From Planctomycetota bacterium (GTDB lineage: Bacteria; Planctomycetota; Planctomycetia; Gemmatales; Gemmataceae), in NCBI GenBank assembly GCA_016195405.1, contig JACPZP010000052.1, forward strand, positions 1 through 64,000: a stretch of DNA of 64,000 bases, read 5' to 3'. A program made the translations under genes and the position numbers. The notes under the pieces were generated by a model. That model saw only the letters and a list, made by a program, of their open reading frames with translations. It did no database searches and was not told where the DNA came from. Position 1 is the first letter of the stretch; each line of letters opens with the position of its first letter. Of this stretch, positions 35,520 through 46,613 are shown piece by piece.

Positions 35520-36914
35520 TCACCGTGCCGGCGTGCTTCGCGCTGGAAGGTTCAGTGGACTCATCGTCTCGGGTCTGGCCCCCCGACGGCCCAAAGCGAC
35601 TTGAGACTGCTCTCGGAAGGAAGCGACCTCCGTTGCTTCCTCAACAAGCGTAGCGTTGGAACCGTTGTGGGACCCTCCAACGAAGGTCCATCGGAAAGGG
35701 AAGAAAACAAGTCCAAATCGCGATTCAACTCCCCGGCCGGTTCCGTAGAAATCGGACGGCTCCAAATCGAGCCGAGCGACATTGTCAAGGACGTCGTGTC
35801 CCTCGTTGTAGCTTGCCATCCCAATCCCAAGGTAATACGATCCGGGCATGAGATTGAGGAAATCGATCTCAAGGTCGATGCTTCCGCTGCCCTTGCGGGC
35901 CAACGGGATTGCCTGATTCGTGGTCCATGAGTTCACATCGGCGACGAGAGTCCCGAGATTCGAGCGTATTCGCAGCGCGAAGTAGAGATTGGGAATGTCT
36001 CTTTGGCACTCGTAATGGAAACGGACCCGCAGCGAGTCGCCGCTTCGAACGATGTGTTGTCCGTCGTCGCCCGCGTTCAGAAACTCCATTCGCAAGAAGC
36101 GGGCCGCGCCCGTGCCTTGACGATGTTGAATCGCCGTGAGGTCGAGTGATTGCGCGTCCGCCGCCCCAAAGCTTTTCAGATACGCCTGGATCACCTCGCT
36201 CGTATCGCCATCCTGCTTGACGCGCCCATCCTCAATCCAAATCGTTCGCTTGCAAAGGTTCTCAACGGCTGCCATGTTGTGTGAGACGAAAACGACGGTC
36301 CTGCCGCCGTCGCCCAAGTCGCGCATCGCCCCCAGGCACTTTCTCTGAAAGCCGACATCGCCGACGGCGAGCACCTCATCGACAAAAAGGACATCCGTGC
36401 TAAGGTGAGCGGCCACCGAAAAGCCGAGCCGCATGCGCATGCCGCTGGAATAGCGCTTGATGGGCGTGTCGAGAAAGCCATTGATGTCGGCGAACTCGAT
36501 GATCTGTTCCATGGCGGCGTCGATCTCGCGCTTCTTCATACCCAGGATCGAGCCATTCAGATAGATGTTCTCGCGGCCGGTTAACTCGTCGTGGAATCCA
36601 GTGCCGACTTCCAACAGCGAACCGACTCGTCCCCGGACATCGATGCGGCCGGACGTCGGGTACGTGATTCTAGACAGTATCTTGAGAAGGGTGCTCTTGC
36701 CGGCGCCATTTCGGCCAATCAGCCCGACAATCTCGCCGCGCTCGATTCCAAGAGAGACGCCGTCGAGCGCTCTTTTGACGGTCGGTTCAGGCCCTTTCGT
36801 ACGCCGTACTAGCCTGGAAAAGGCGCCCATCAAGGCGTCGCGCAGCATCGTGTTTCCTGCTTCGCCGAGCCGGTAGTGCTTGGAGACGTTATCGACCACG
36901 ATCGATCGCGGCAT
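35520..36914 (-). CDS. Wzt/TagH-like ABC transporter ATP-binding protein with carbohydrate-binding C-terminus
   Basis: 464 residues from ATG 36914; a longer frame to 36962 looks non-family. Walker A GRNGAGKST (67-75), signature YSSGM (155-159), Walker B VLFVDE (175-180), H-loop SHN. After about 250 a Wzt-C-like beta-sandwich follows (HIVRSGDSLRVRFHYECQ, LYFALRIRSNLGTLV, FRWTFVGG), the part that in Wzt recognises the modified chain end before export. Its permease partner is not adjacent: an ABC-2 permease lies about 17 kb upstream in the transcription direction (53883-54764). Role: ATP-driven export of lipid-linked polysaccharide across the inner membrane. Confidence 0.92.
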   Translation of the reverse strand: MPRSIVVDNVSKHYRLGEAGNTMLRDALMGAFSRLVRRTKGPEPTVKRALDGVSLGIERGEIVGLIGRNGAGKSTLLKILSRITYPTSGRIDVRGRVGSLLEVGTGFHDELTGRENIYLNGSILGMKKREIDAAMEQIIEFADINGFLDTPIKRYSSGMRMRLGFSVAAHLSTDVLFVDEVLAVGDVGFQRKCLGAMRDLGDGGRTVVFVSHNMAAVENLCKRTIWIEDGRVKQDGDTSEVIQAYLKSFGAADAQSLDLTAIQHRQGTGAARFLRMEFLNAGDDGQHIVRSGDSLRVRFHYECQRDIPNLYFALRIRSNLGTLVADVNSWTTNQAIPLARKGSGSIDLEIDFLNLMPGSYYLGIGMASYNEGHDVLDNVARLDLEPSDFYGTGRGVESRFGLVFFPFRWTFVGGSHNGSNATLVEEATEVASFREQSQVALGRRGARPETMSPLNLPARSTPAR

Positions 36915-37012
36915 ATTAAACTCCGTCTTGATTCTTAGAAAACTTCGAGAAGGTGAAGACACAACGATACATGAGGGGAAAGAAGCTTTTCGGCATTCGC
37001 GGCGCTTGGCAG

Positions 37013-38239
37013 TCAGCTCTCATCTGGCCAGAAGCGCGCCAGCGGAAATGGCTCCACGATTTTCAGCACACGGCGAATGGAATCCGCCGGCATTTCTTGC
37101 TTCCAGGCGATTTCCGGCCGCTTCGAACGACGAGAAACAGAATAGTACATTTTTTTGCGCCCTAATAGGGCGCGCAGCCAGCTTCCGCCTGGCCGCGTAG
37201 AGCGCCCCAGATAGTCCTGACTCTGAGAACTCATGCGGAGTCCCAACCAAGTGAAATTCTCGTCGATGACCTCCGGCAGTTGGCGCACCAGGGAGCAATA
37301 GGTAACAATCTTCCACCGCTTGTCGGTGGACCAGCTCGGAACTTCGCGATTAGTCGCGAGCCAGGTAAGGGCTGCAAATTCATCCTCGCGCAGCGCGTTG
37401 ACGTCCCTTTCGTGGTAGCCGAGCCGTTCGAGGAAGTCGCGTGCGGACTTCCAAAACGCCGGACGTGAGATTCGGGCCATCGCTCCGATCTTCTGGCCAC
37501 GGAGCACGGAGTTGACGACGCCGCACGGATGCCTTAAGAGCACGATGCTCCGCGCGTCGAGCGCATCGACCAGCGGGCGCGCGAAGTTCTCAAGACTGTC
37601 CTTGACCAAGACCATGGCCGCTTGACTTGGACGCGGTCCAACCAAAATCGAGGCCGGCAGCCGCATCAGTTTGCTGAGCCCCCAAAGCAAATTTTGTGCG
37701 TGCGCAAACCTCGTAAAGCTCTTGGGAAAATAAGGGGTATGCGAAAACCGGACACACTTGGCAACGAGTTGGTTGACGATCTTCACACGGCCGTCGGGGG
37801 CCAGCGGTTTGCCGGAGCGAAGAGTGGAGATCGCGTCGTGAAGCAACAGGCCATGCCCTTTACTGATCGGTTCGTGAATGTAGACGACGCCAGGGTCGGA
37901 GTCGATAAGCTTCGCGAGCCACGTGGTTCCGGAGCGTGCAGAGCCAAAGATGAACGTCAAGGCAGGCCGATTGGCAACCACGACGTCGAGTCCGTCGCCG
38001 ACACTATCTTCCACGGAGATACAAGACTCTTCAGACTGAGGCTTTGCCGAGTTGTCTGCGGTCGCCACCTGCGCCGCCTGTCCCGCATGGGCGACAACTT
38101 CAGACTCCGAAGAATCGACTTCTCCGCAAAGCTTGGCTTTGGCAGTCATCAACAAAGCTCCCGGCAGCATTGACCTGACATCTATTCTCAATCGACGGCA
38201 AGTCCGAAGCATCACCCGGGCAGATTCGTTCTGGCCCAT
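37013..38239 (-). CDS. PAPS-dependent sulfotransferase
   Basis: About 408 residues; ATG 38239 chosen, with the first about 95 residues poorly conserved. LTFIFGSARSGTTWLAKLID is the 5'-phosphosulfate loop; a later stretch LLRHPCGVVNSVLRG holds the 3'-phosphate-binding Arg/Ser motif. This fits the Sulfotransfer_1/3 group that sulfates sugars or small metabolites. In a polysaccharide locus it implies a sulfated glycan, as known for many marine and planctomycete polymers (inference). PAPS-making genes are not in the window. Cytoplasmic. About 100 bases upstream of the Wzt-like ATPase. Confidence 0.85.
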   Translation of the reverse strand: MGQNESARVMLRTCRRLRIDVRSMLPGALLMTAKAKLCGEVDSSESEVVAHAGQAAQVATADNSAKPQSEESCISVEDSVGDGLDVVVANRPALTFIFGSARSGTTWLAKLIDSDPGVVYIHEPISKGHGLLLHDAISTLRSGKPLAPDGRVKIVNQLVAKCVRFSHTPYFPKSFTRFAHAQNLLWGLSKLMRLPASILVGPRPSQAAMVLVKDSLENFARPLVDALDARSIVLLRHPCGVVNSVLRGQKIGAMARISRPAFWKSARDFLERLGYHERDVNALREDEFAALTWLATNREVPSWSTDKRWKIVTYCSLVRQLPEVIDENFTWLGLRMSSQSQDYLGRSTRPGGSWLRALLGRKKMYYSVSRRSKRPEIAWKQEMPADSIRRVLKIVEPFPLARFWPDES

Positions 38240-38451
38240 CGACAAACGCTATTACGTTCGGGACTTGTATTTCTAATTGGAAGCATCAAAGATCGGAGGT
38301 CCCAACGCCGCCGTTAGGGCTCCGGCGAGGAAAAGCGGCTGGTGTGCTTGTTTGCTGGTCCTATCCTGCTCTTGCGAGGACTATCATCGTATTAGTTTGC
38401 TTGGTGTTCGCAACAGAATTCTCATTAATAAACAGTTAAGAGCGATCCGTA

Positions 38452-39501
38452 TCAGGCGTCGGCCAGGGCCGGTGTCAAATCCAGCCGCCGCAGAGAGTTG
38501 TCGAGCCGGCCTTCGCTCTGCATCAGCTTGATCCGCTTGATGCGGAGGTATTTTGTTCCTAGGAATTCGGCCTCCGTCAACCGGTGTCGGCGGTAAGCGT
38601 CATACAGTTGCTCGACTCCGCGCCGGACTGTCCATTGTGGGCGGTACTGAGGGAGGGTTCGAGCGATTTTGCCACAATCCACCCGGTAACAACGCAGGTC
38701 GGGGCCGCCCCCCGCGGCATACTTCACCACGCTTCCTGAGACCGCCTCGCAGACCATGTCGGCGACCTCGCGGATCCGATAGTTCTCCTCGCTCCTGCCC
38801 ACATTGAACGCTTGGTTGTGGACTAGCTCGCGCGGCGCGTGCAGCACCGCCAGGAACGCTCGACAAATATCTTCCACGTGAACGAGCGGCCGCCAAGGCG
38901 TCCCGTCACTTTGAATCAGCACCTCGCCGGTGGTGTAGGCGAAGCCCACCAGACTATTGACCACGAGGTCGACGCGCAGATACGGGGAGAAGCCGTATGC
39001 GGTGGCGTTGCGCAAGTAGGTCGGGCTGAAGTCATCGTCAGCGAGCTGGATCAGGTCTCTTTCGGCCCGCACCTTCGACTCGCCGTAGGGCGTGACCGGA
39101 TTGAAGGCCGCTTCTTCCGTCACCGGCTCGTCGCCGGCCACTCCGTATAAGCTGCACGAGGAGGCATAGAGGAAACGCGGCACCCCGGCGTCCTTGGCCA
39201 GTTCCGCCAACCGGACCGAAGAGCGATGGTTGATGTCGAAGGTGCACTCAGGGTTGAAGTTTCCCAATGGGTCGTTGGACAAGGCAGCCAAATGCACAAC
39301 GGCGTCAAAGCCCACCAAGTCGGACCGCTGCACGTCGCGCAAATCGAGCCGTTTCATCGGCATCCCCGCGGGCGGCTCACCAAGCGTACAGCCTTCAAAC
39401 AGGCAATTGTCCAGCCCGACTACATGGTGACCAGACGCGCGGAACATCGGCGCCATGACGGAACCGATGTATCCTTTGTGGCCTGTCAAAAGCACTTTCA
39501 T
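38452..39501 (-). CDS. NAD-dependent epimerase/dehydratase (extended SDR)
   Basis: 349 residues from ATG 39501, which has GGGGA about eight bases upstream; ATG 39516, one base after the oxidase stop, is an alternative. NAD motif TGHKGYIG (6-13); [14 protein letters not shown]; active-site SSCSLYG and TPYGESK. The substrate part [19 protein letters not shown] and [14 protein letters not shown] is typical of NDP-sugar epimerases that accompany sugar C-methyltransferases. Probably makes or reduces an NDP-sugar for the locus. Follows the copper oxidase gene with almost no gap. Confidence 0.87.
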   Translation of the reverse strand: MKVLLTGHKGYIGSVMAPMFRASGHHVVGLDNCLFEGCTLGEPPAGMPMKRLDLRDVQRSDLVGFDAVVHLAALSNDPLGNFNPECTFDINHRSSVRLAELAKDAGVPRFLYASSCSLYGVAGDEPVTEEAAFNPVTPYGESKVRAERDLIQLADDDFSPTYLRNATAYGFSPYLRVDLVVNSLVGFAYTTGEVLIQSDGTPWRPLVHVEDICRAFLAVLHAPRELVHNQAFNVGRSEENYRIREVADMVCEAVSGSVVKYAAGGGPDLRCYRVDCGKIARTLPQYRPQWTVRRGVEQLYDAYRRHRLTEAEFLGTKYLRIKRIKLMQSEGRLDNSLRRLDLTPALADA

Positions 39502-39517
39502 CTCTGTTTTCCCCATA

Positions 39518-42500
39518 TTAACGGCGACCGGGGAAGGAGTCCAAGACCAGATCGCCCATCGAGAATAAGACATCGTTCGCGCGAAGCTGCTCCAGGCTTA
39601 CCGGCTGCAAGCGCGCCGCCCCGGTGGCAGCCTTGACAGTTACGCCCGCCGGCTTCGCCAGAGTGACGGGCGGGATTGGGAATTGCTCAACGCTAGAGGC
39701 CAAACTGGGACCATGAGCGAGATTGCTTGCGGGAGAAGCTTGTTGCATCCGCGAGAAAATCAACGCCGCGAGTCGTGGATTGACCGCGTCTGCTGTGGAT
39801 ACCAGAGTCGCTTGAGGCACGCTCGCAGCTCCGAACGACTGAGCGGACTGTGAAGCGCCGACAGCGGCGTTCATGTCGGCTTGAATTTGCGCCTGGCTCA
39901 GGGCGATGTTGTAGATGCGGACTTCGTCGATCAATCCTTGGAAGTATTCGCCCCAGACGGCGTTACTGCCAATGGTGAGCGCGCCCGTGGATATCAAGGC
40001 GCTGCCGCTCACCGCGGTCGAGGCCGCCAAGGCGCCGTTGATGTACAGCTTCATGGTGGCGCCGTCGTAGGTGCCTGCCAAATGCGTCCAGACATTTGTC
40101 GGCAGGACGCTGGAGGCCATCGGGCCCAGGTCGTCGGCTTGGGCCGTGCTGATGAAGACACCCGGATTGGGGCTATTGGAGCTATAGAGCCCATAGGTCA
40201 TTTCGCCCGGCCGTGCCTTCAAGATCACATTGCGCCAGGAATCCGTCCGCGCGGGATTGACCCAAGCTTCCAAGGTCATGCTCGTGGTTAAGTCCAGCGA
40301 GTTGGCGTCGGCGATCGTGACTCTTGAGCTTGAACCATTGAACGATAGTGCGCCGCCGAATTTGCCGCCGGTCGTCCAAGTTGTATTGCTGAGCGTGCCG
40401 TTGTTGGCAAAGCCGGAACTGTCGGTAGTCGTCGTGCCGCTGCCTTCATTGAAGCCCATGGCGAGGACGAGGCCGGTCGGCTGCACGTTGGTGACCGTGA
40501 TGTTGACGCCCGCCGAGGTCGTTGCGTTCCCGCTCGCATCTCGAGCCCGAGCGGTCAAGACATGATTGCCGTTCGTAGCTGACGTCGTGTCCCAAGTTAT
40601 CGAGTAAGGCGCGGTCGTGTCTTCCGTGCCGAGAATATTGCCGTCGAGGAAAAACGTCACGCCGGCGACGGCGACGTTATCCGCGGCATTGGCGCTAATA
40701 CTAATGCTACCGAAGACGGTTGATCCATCTGTGGGTGCGGTGATATTGACCGTCGGGAAAGTCGTATCGCCCAAGACGGCAACGCTGGCTTCGTTCGAGG
40801 GCGCGCCGACGTTGCCGGCAACATCTTGCGCGGTGACGCGATAGTAGTAGCTGCCCGCCGCTAAGCCCGTGTCGACATAACTCGTAGTTGTCGGCTGGGC
40901 AATTCGATTGGCTACGCTGGGAGCGAACCCGGATATCGTCGAGCGATAAACGTTGTAGCGAACGACGCCGGTATTGTCGGTGGCGGCGGTCCAACTCAAG
41001 GATGCGGAGCCGGTGCTGCCGGTTCCCGACAAGTTGGAAGGCGCCGACGGCGCTTGCGTGTCTTCGGAAGGAGCGGGCAAACGTACGAACGGGGCGATCG
41101 AAGGCACGCCGTTCTTGTTGATGATAAACAACATGTAATAGCCGGGCGGGGCCACGTTGTTGTCGGCCGGCGACAGCACATTGAGGCCGCCAGCGCCTTG
41201 CGTGAAGGACAGCGGGATGAAGCGCTGGTCCATGTTGTTGGCATGCGTGTCCGCGCCGTTTTGAATGAGTGCAACAGATGCAATGTCTGCAGCATCCGGC
41301 GTCGCGATGAAGAAATTCGAGTTGAAACCGAGGGTCGTAGGCGCTGAGGTAATCGTTGGGCGAGCGCCTTTGAAGAGGTAGGACGGCGAATAGATTTCCG
41401 CGTTAAGATAGTCGGCTGTGGTAACGCCGTTGCGGCCGCCGCCTGCGGACAGCACCCGTCCGTCGGGAAGCAAGAGTGCGCTGGAATGGTACATGCGCGG
41501 CGTTTTCTCGCTGGCCATGGTCGACCATGTTTGCGTGACCGGAGACCACATCTCGGCCGGCAGCACCGCTTCACTGGCGTAGAAGCCGTCGATTTGACTC
41601 GATCCGCCGATCGCCAAAACGTTGCCGTCGGGCAGCACGGTCAGATTGAGGTGGGTGCGAGCATAGGCCATCGATGAGGTTTGCTGCCAGGCGGGCGACG
41701 CCTGATTCATGTCGATGAAGTAGGTGGTTGCGGCGGAAGGTCCGACGTTGAGAGAATCGGGCGTCCGGTAGGAACTGCCCGCTTTCATTATTTTACCGGG
41801 CTGGTACATAACCGCGCTGCCGCCGTCGAGCAATCGCGGATCGACCACGGTCCACGTCTGGGTGTTCACGTCCAACATCGAAGTCGCCATCGTCATTTCG
41901 TCCGAGCCGGCGGCGAGGACCTTGCCGTTGGGCAGGACGAACATGAACGGGTAGTTGGCGATGTTCTGGCTGGCGCCGCTTAGAACAGTCCATGTGTTCG
42001 TGATCGGATCATAGACTTCCGGGATCGGATCGTAACTGTTGACGGTGCGGTCGGATCCCGAGGTCACCAGCACACGCCCATCGGGCAGCGTGGTAGCGGT
42101 GGGGTAGTAGCGCAGATAGGTCATGTCGGGCAGATTCGTCCACTGCAACGTGTCCGGATTGAACATGTAGGCGTATTCCTGACCCACGAAGTTTGGATCA
42201 TTGCACTCGTGGCCTCCGACGATCATCACGCGACCATCGGCAAGCACGGTCATGCCCGTGCAGAATATGTCTTTCGCGAGGGCGGGATCAGGAACTGGCG
42301 TTGCCGTGAATATTCCAGTGGCTGGATCCCAAACGCGGGTCGATTCGTTGCCAATGCAATTGGGTCCGCCATCCCACATGAGAATCTTGCCGTTCTTGAG
42401 GAGAACCATGTTGATGGCAACGAGCGGCCAGTTCATCACGGACGACCATTGGCCGACCGCTGCCGGGTCATTGGCGTTGGTGACGTTGACGGTGATAGCA

Positions 42501-44644
42501 GTGGAAACGGTGCTATTGGCGGCGGCATCACGGGCTCGCGCGGAAAGCGTGTGGGAACCGTTGGCCACGCTCGAAGAGTTCCATGAATACGAATACGGGG
42601 CGCTGGTGTCTTCTGGTCCAACGGCCACCCCGTCAAGCAGGAATTGCACCCCAACTACGCCGACATTGTCGGAAGCGTTGGCATTCAGAGTAACTGTGCC
42701 CGCGACCAAAGCCCCATCCGCCGGCGCCGTCATATTGACGGTAGGCGGCGTGGTGTCGCTAGCTGTTACCGTGAAGTTGATCGCGAGCGCGTCTGTTCCC
42801 GCAATGGGCGAGCGATTGGTCGCTACCAACACGCCATTAAGAGTGTGCGGGCCAGGCGCCACGTTCGAAATCGACAGCGATCCGTTGAAATCGAAGTCCT
42901 CGTAGAGCTGCGGATTGCCATCCAACGTGAACTGCGCGTGATCGACGCCGGTCAAGTCGCCGGTCGACGTGTAAGTCACGGCGATATTCGGTCCCGTAAT
43001 GGAGGTGTTGTTAGCTGGGGCGGTGATGACGAGTTGCGGCACCACATTCACCGAAACAGTGGCGGATGTCGTGAGGTTGCCCGCGGCATCCCGGGCTCGA
43101 GCTGACAGAGTATGCGTGCCGCGCGATGCTGTGGCCGTATTCCATGAAACCGTATACGGTGCGACCGTGTCCTCGGCTCCGAGCGTGGCGCCATCCAACA
43201 AGAACTGAACGCCGGCGACGCCGACATCGTCCGATGCATCGGCACTGAGGATGACGGTTCCTGTCACCGTCGTTCCGTCCGCCGGGGCGGTCATCGCGAC
43301 CGTGGGGGGAATCGTGTCGGGGGCCGGCGTCGTCGCTGTCGCCGTGGCCGAATAGGCGCTCAGATTGCCCGCGGCGTCGGTGGCGCGCACTTGATAGTTG
43401 TAGACTGTGCCGGCGGTCAACCCCGTATTGCTGAAGGTCGTTCCGGTGGTCGTCGCAATCTGTGAGAAGCTGGTGCTTCCCGCGCCTTGCGACCGCTCGA
43501 TGAGGTAATTGGTGACGCCGACATTGTCCGTTGACGCTGTCCAACTCAAGTTGATTTGGGTCGTGCTCACAGGCGTCGCGGCAAGATTGCTCGGCGTGGT
43601 CGGTGCTTGTGTGTCCGACGTCGTCGCCGTCGCGGTGGCCGAATACGCGCTGAGGTTGCCTGCGGCATCGGTAGCGCGCACACGGTAGTTGTAGACGGTG
43701 CCTACCGTCAGTCCCGTATTGCTGAAGGTGGTTCCGGTGGTCGTCGCTATTTGTGAGAAGCTGGTGCTCCCGGCGCCTTGCGAGCGCTCGATTAGATAAT
43801 TGGTGACGCCGACGTTGTCCGTTGACGCCGTCCAGCTCAAATTGATCTGAGTCGTGCTCACGGCCGTCGCGGTGAGATTGCTCGGCGCAATCGGCGGCTG
43901 CGTATCAGAGACGGCGCCGATCGGCGTATTCATGTCCGTCTGAATCTGGGCCTGGGTCAAGGCCACGTTGTAAATGCGGACTTCGTCGATCAAGCCGCTA
44001 AAGTACTCGCCCCAAACGGCGTTGCCGCCGATTCGAAGAGCGCCCGTTGAGGCCAGGATGCTGCCGCTGACGGCACTGCTTCCTGCCAGGACCCCGTTGA
44101 CGTATAACCGCATGGTGGAACCGTCATAAGTGCCCGCCAGGTACGTCCAGGCGTTCTTGGCCAGCGTGCTGTTCGCCATCGGGCCTTGGTCGGCGGCGGC
44201 GCTCGTGCTGATGAAGACGCCGGGATTGGGATTGTTGGAGCTATACAGTCCGTAGGCCAATCCGCCGGGCCGTTCCTTCAAGATCACGTTCCGCCAGGAG
44301 GTCGTCACCGTCGGGTTGACCCAAGCCTCTAGGGTCATGGCCGACGACAAGTGCAGGGAGTTCGAGTCGTTGATGTTAACCCGCGCGCTGGTTCCATTGA
44401 ATTTAAGCGCCGCGCCATATTTGCCCGCGGCCGACCAGGTCGCGCTCGCAATGGAACCGGCATTGGCGTTGCCCGAGGCGTCGGCCACGGTTGTCCCTGC
44501 GCCCTCGTTGAACGAATACGCGGCTACCAATGCGGGAGCAGTGCGATCCTCCAGCAATTCCAAGTTTGGTCGTACGAGGATTTGTCGGCGCAGCGCTTTT
44601 CGTTGAGCAACTCGGAACAGATCTGACAGCCGTCTTGCGGGCAT
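39518..44644 (-). CDS. Galactose-oxidase-like copper radical oxidase in a LamG/FN3/Ig surface protein
   Basis: 1708 residues; ATG 44644 with GGAG seven bases upstream. N-terminus basic with [10 protein letters not shown], the planctomycete surface signature. Order: LamG (about 38-250), two near-identical FN3 (255-440), three Ig-like (446-728), galactose-oxidase/kelch module (about 733-1186), FN3, Ig-like, second LamG (1385-1605), and a proline/alanine-rich tail. By alignment with galactose oxidase the copper ligands and cross-linked cofactor residues are present: C795 (FCTG), Y847 (RYYP), Y1052-H1053 (MYHSS), H1134 (DTHANN). The Trp stacked on the cofactor in galactose oxidase is not obvious. 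It could oxidise sugar alcohols to aldehydes at the cell surface, making hydrogen peroxide. No PEP-CTERM tail. Lies between the PIG-L gene and an epimerase. Confidence 0.9.
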   Translation of the reverse strand: MPARRLSDLFRVAQRKALRRQILVRPNLELLEDRTAPALVAAYSFNEGAGTTVADASGNANAGSIASATWSAAGKYGAALKFNGTSARVNINDSNSLHLSSAMTLEAWVNPTVTTSWRNVILKERPGGLAYGLYSSNNPNPGVFISTSAAADQGPMANSTLAKNAWTYLAGTYDGSTMRLYVNGVLAGSSAVSGSILASTGALRIGGNAVWGEYFSGLIDEVRIYNVALTQAQIQTDMNTPIGAVSDTQPPIAPSNLTATAVSTTQINLSWTASTDNVGVTNYLIERSQGAGSTSFSQIATTTGTTFSNTGLTVGTVYNYRVRATDAAGNLSAYSATATATTSDTQAPTTPSNLAATPVSTTQINLSWTASTDNVGVTNYLIERSQGAGSTSFSQIATTTGTTFSNTGLTAGTVYNYQVRATDAAGNLSAYSATATATTPAPDTIPPTVAMTAPADGTTVTGTVILSADASDDVGVAGVQFLLDGATLGAEDTVAPYTVSWNTATASRGTHTLSARARDAAGNLTTSATVSVNVVPQLVITAPANNTSITGPNIAVTYTSTGDLTGVDHAQFTLDGNPQLYEDFDFNGSLSISNVAPGPHTLNGVLVATNRSPIAGTDALAINFTVTASDTTPPTVNMTAPADGALVAGTVTLNANASDNVGVVGVQFLLDGVAVGPEDTSAPYSYSWNSSSVANGSHTLSARARDAAANSTVSTAITVNVTNANDPAAVGQWSSVMNWPLVAINMVLLKNGKILMWDGGPNCIGNESTRVWDPATGIFTATPVPDPALAKDIFCTGMTVLADGRVMIVGGHECNDPNFVGQEYAYMFNPDTLQWTNLPDMTYLRYYPTATTLPDGRVLVTSGSDRTVNSYDPIPEVYDPITNTWTVLSGASQNIANYPFMFVLPNGKVLAAGSDEMTMATSMLDVNTQTWTVVDPRLLDGGSAVMYQPGKIMKAGSSYRTPDSLNVGPSAATTYFIDMNQASPAWQQTSSMAYARTHLNLTVLPDGNVLAIGGSSQIDGFYASEAVLPAEMWSPVTQTWSTMASEKTPRMYHSSALLLPDGRVLSAGGGRNGVTTADYLNAEIYSPSYLFKGARPTITSAPTTLGFNSNFFIATPDAADIASVALIQNGADTHANNMDQRFIPLSFTQGAGGLNVLSPADNNVAPPGYYMLFIINKNGVPSIAPFVRLPAPSEDTQAPSAPSNLSGTGSTGSASLSWTAATDNTGVVRYNVYRSTISGFAPSVANRIAQPTTTSYVDTGLAAGSYYYRVTAQDVAGNVGAPSNEASVAVLGDTTFPTVNITAPTDGSTVFGSISISANAADNVAVAGVTFFLDGNILGTEDTTAPYSITWDTTSATNGNHVLTARARDASGNATTSAGVNITVTNVQPTGLVLAMGFNEGSGTTTTDSSGFANNGTLSNTTWTTGGKFGGALSFNGSSSRVTIADANSLDLTTSMTLEAWVNPARTDSWRNVILKARPGEMTYGLYSSNSPNPGVFISTAQADDLGPMASSVLPTNVWTHLAGTYDGATMKLYINGALAASTAVSGSALISTGALTIGSNAVWGEYFQGLIDEVRIYNIALSQAQIQADMNAAVGASQSAQSFGAASVPQATLVSTADAVNPRLAALIFSRMQQASPASNLAHGPSLASSVEQFPIPPVTLAKPAGVTVKAATGAARLQPVSLEQLRANDVLFSMGDLVLDSFPGRR
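43329..43910 (-). repeat. Tandem 291-base coding repeat (two FN3 modules)
   Basis: Units at about 43329-43619 and 43620-43910 encode two 97-residue FN3 domains that are almost identical in protein sequence ([20 protein letters not shown] in both) but differ at scattered third positions. Period 291 bases is read from the matching GTCGTCGC positions 43329 and 43620. Confidence 0.8.
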
Positions 44645-44701
44645 TCGCAGCTCCTTTGCATCGAGGGGATGAATGTAAGCTATGAAATCTTGGCGCCCTA
44701 C

Positions 44702-45358
44702 TCATTCCAGGACAGCTTTGCGACTGTAGAAACCTTCCGCGTACCGGGTCGGCGAATTGGCTTCCATGCCGCGAAGCCTCAGAATCGCCATGAAAGTGTG
44801 TTCATCGAACCAGTGCTTTTGTCTCTGGGAGCGAAAGCTCTCAATAATGATCCGCGTCTTCGTTCTACAGGTTGCTTCTTCCAAGGGAACGAAGAAATTG
44901 GGAGCTCCCATGTCGCCGTCGTACTTCGGGATTTCATATTCAAGGATCAGATGATCGCGGAAAGTGTTCCACGTTAGGTCGGAAATTGTCCGATGGTCTT
45001 GATGCCGGTCGTCCCGGTAGTGGGTAAGGACTAGATCCGGGTCAAAATCTCGCTTAAGCGCCTCAAAATCGTCCTTGATCTGCGCGCCGACGTAAGGGAA
45101 GAAGCCATCCCGATAAGCATTGACAACAATCTCCTTCTCAGGCGCCTCGGCCAGAAAGGCCGCGGCACTCTCGCGGGCCTCGTGGGCACGGTCCGTGCTA
45201 GAACTGAAAACGACCCAGCGAACCATGGCGTTGGCGTACTGCTTAAGGAGAGTCAGGATCGTGCCGCCGCAACCGATCTCGATGTCGTCACAATGCGCTC
45301 CCAAACAGAGAATTCGAAGCGCCTGGTTAGAGGGCCCGCACAGGCTCAGGTGCCGCAT
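44702..45358 (-). CDS. PIG-L/LmbE family deacetylase
   Basis: 218 residues from ATG 45358; the frame runs farther up inside the acyltransferase gene. AHCDDIEIGCGG holds the zinc ligands H22, D24, D25; HYRDDRHQDHRTISD holds the remaining conserved His/Asp. Family members remove N-acetyl from sugars (GlcNAc-PI, mycothiol, bacillithiol precursors) and often sit in nucleotide-sugar cassettes. Here it may deacetylate a sugar intermediate. Overlaps the acyltransferase end by 32 bases. Confidence 0.88.
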   Translation of the reverse strand: MRHLSLCGPSNQALRILCLGAHCDDIEIGCGGTILTLLKQYANAMVRWVVFSSSTDRAHEARESAAAFLAEAPEKEIVVNAYRDGFFPYVGAQIKDDFEALKRDFDPDLVLTHYRDDRHQDHRTISDLTWNTFRDHLILEYEIPKYDGDMGAPNFFVPLEEATCRTKTRIIIESFRSQRQKHWFDEHTFMAILRLRGMEANSPTRYAEGFYSRKAVLE

Positions 45359-46574
45359 TGCTGAAAGACTCGCTGTGTGAAGAAACGATCTTAGTCGAGA
45401 GTGACGCCTCGCGATACTCAAAAAACCGCTTGAGCCCCAAAAAGTGCTTTTCGTATAGGTGGAAGCTCAGCCAAGCAGCCAAAAGGCTCGTCGTCAAGAC
45501 CCAAAGCACCATAGCCGGCTTGACGATGAAGAGCGGAATCTCCGAAAGTGGGCCTGTGAAATGCACGGTGGCAAGCAAGATCAATGCATGGAAAACGTAA
45601 ATCGCATAACTGTACTTACCGACAACCACGAGGATCCGGCCCTCAAGAAACCGCCGCAGGTTGCTACCCTGCGCGGCATTCATGGCGAGCACGATAAGGG
45701 CTGCGAAAAATACAGCAAGAGCTGCAAGACCGACGGTAAGCAACAGCGTCGCATCGACCGCAACATTGTGCTTGCTAAGATCCACGTCTGGGATGAAATG
45801 TCTCTGACCCAGTGCAAGTCCCAAAAGCAAGAAACCAGACCCCGTTGCCACGCGTCCCGCCCAGCGCTGCAACGCGGCCCAGTCCGCATTGTTACGCCAC
45901 GCCAAAGCCACGAACGCGCCGGCAAGCAATCCATCCAGCCGGCAAGGCGTGGCGAAGAAGGCGAGCATCGGTTTCGTCGTACCCAAAACCAAAGCGACGC
46001 GCAACAGGAACGAAATGACGGTGGCGGCAACACAAAGCCGCATGAGGCTACGTCTACTTAGGGCCCAGATTGCCAGGGGCCAGACTAAATAGAAGTGTTC
46101 TTCGAGCGCCAGCGACCAAAAGTGATGCAAACTGCCAAGGGCCTGACCGGTCACGCCCACGCGGAAGTTGTAATAGTACAAGCCCAAGGATGCAGCATCC
46201 GGGCCCGAAATCGACAAGCGTTCGCAAAACGCAAATGGAAGCTGTGGCAGAAGGACGATGGCTACTAACAAAAAACCAAAATAAAGCGGAAAAATCCGCA
46301 GTGTCCGCCGTGCGTAAAAGTTGAGGAAGTAGCGTTCATACCCCTTGGCGTCGAAGAGTATGCCGGTGATGAGAAATCCCGAGAGGACGAAAAACAAATC
46401 GACGCCGATCCATCCCCACCCGAACATCGTTGCCACGGGCCCGTTGATGCGCCCGGGCATGAAGGGCCCGCCGAAAGCCCAATTCACGTGGCACATGATT
46501 ACGAGGATGATCGCAATGCCGCGAACGCCATCCAATGCCGGTATGTACCTCGCTCTCGCCCTGGAACCGTCCAT
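45327..46574 (-). CDS. Acyltransferase family 3 (OafA/YrhL-like) membrane protein
   Basis: 415 residues, about ten hydrophobic helices. YIPALDGVRGIAIILVIMCHVNW near the N-terminus has the catalytic His of the family; FFVLSGFLITGILFD and FYARRTLRIFPLYFGF follow; LGSLHHFWSLALEEHFYLVWPLA is the conserved second block. Transfers acetyl or another acyl group from the cytoplasmic face to a sugar of the polysaccharide. Start ATG 46574. Downstream PIG-L gene overlaps by 32 bases. Confidence 0.92.
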   Translation of the reverse strand: MDGSRARARYIPALDGVRGIAIILVIMCHVNWAFGGPFMPGRINGPVATMFGWGWIGVDLFFVLSGFLITGILFDAKGYERYFLNFYARRTLRIFPLYFGFLLVAIVLLPQLPFAFCERLSISGPDAASLGLYYYNFRVGVTGQALGSLHHFWSLALEEHFYLVWPLAIWALSRRSLMRLCVAATVISFLLRVALVLGTTKPMLAFFATPCRLDGLLAGAFVALAWRNNADWAALQRWAGRVATGSGFLLLGLALGQRHFIPDVDLSKHNVAVDATLLLTVGLAALAVFFAALIVLAMNAAQGSNLRRFLEGRILVVVGKYSYAIYVFHALILLATVHFTGPLSEIPLFIVKPAMVLWVLTTSLLAAWLSFHLYEKHFLGLKRFFEYREASLSTKIVSSHSESFSNAAPEPVRAL

Positions 46575-46613
46575 CGGGAACTTCTCTTGCGCGGCGAACG
46601 ATCGAAATGCGGC

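Noticed and set aside
39518..39800. PEP-CTERM sorting signal at the end of the copper oxidase protein
   Set aside because: The C-terminus is polar and ends PGRR without a hydrophobic helix; the 1243-7524 protein likewise lacks one.
43329..43910. Regular repeats as a CRISPR array
   Set aside because: The repeats are 291-base coding FN3 modules with no spacers; the 795-base repeat at 2035-3624 is likewise coding.
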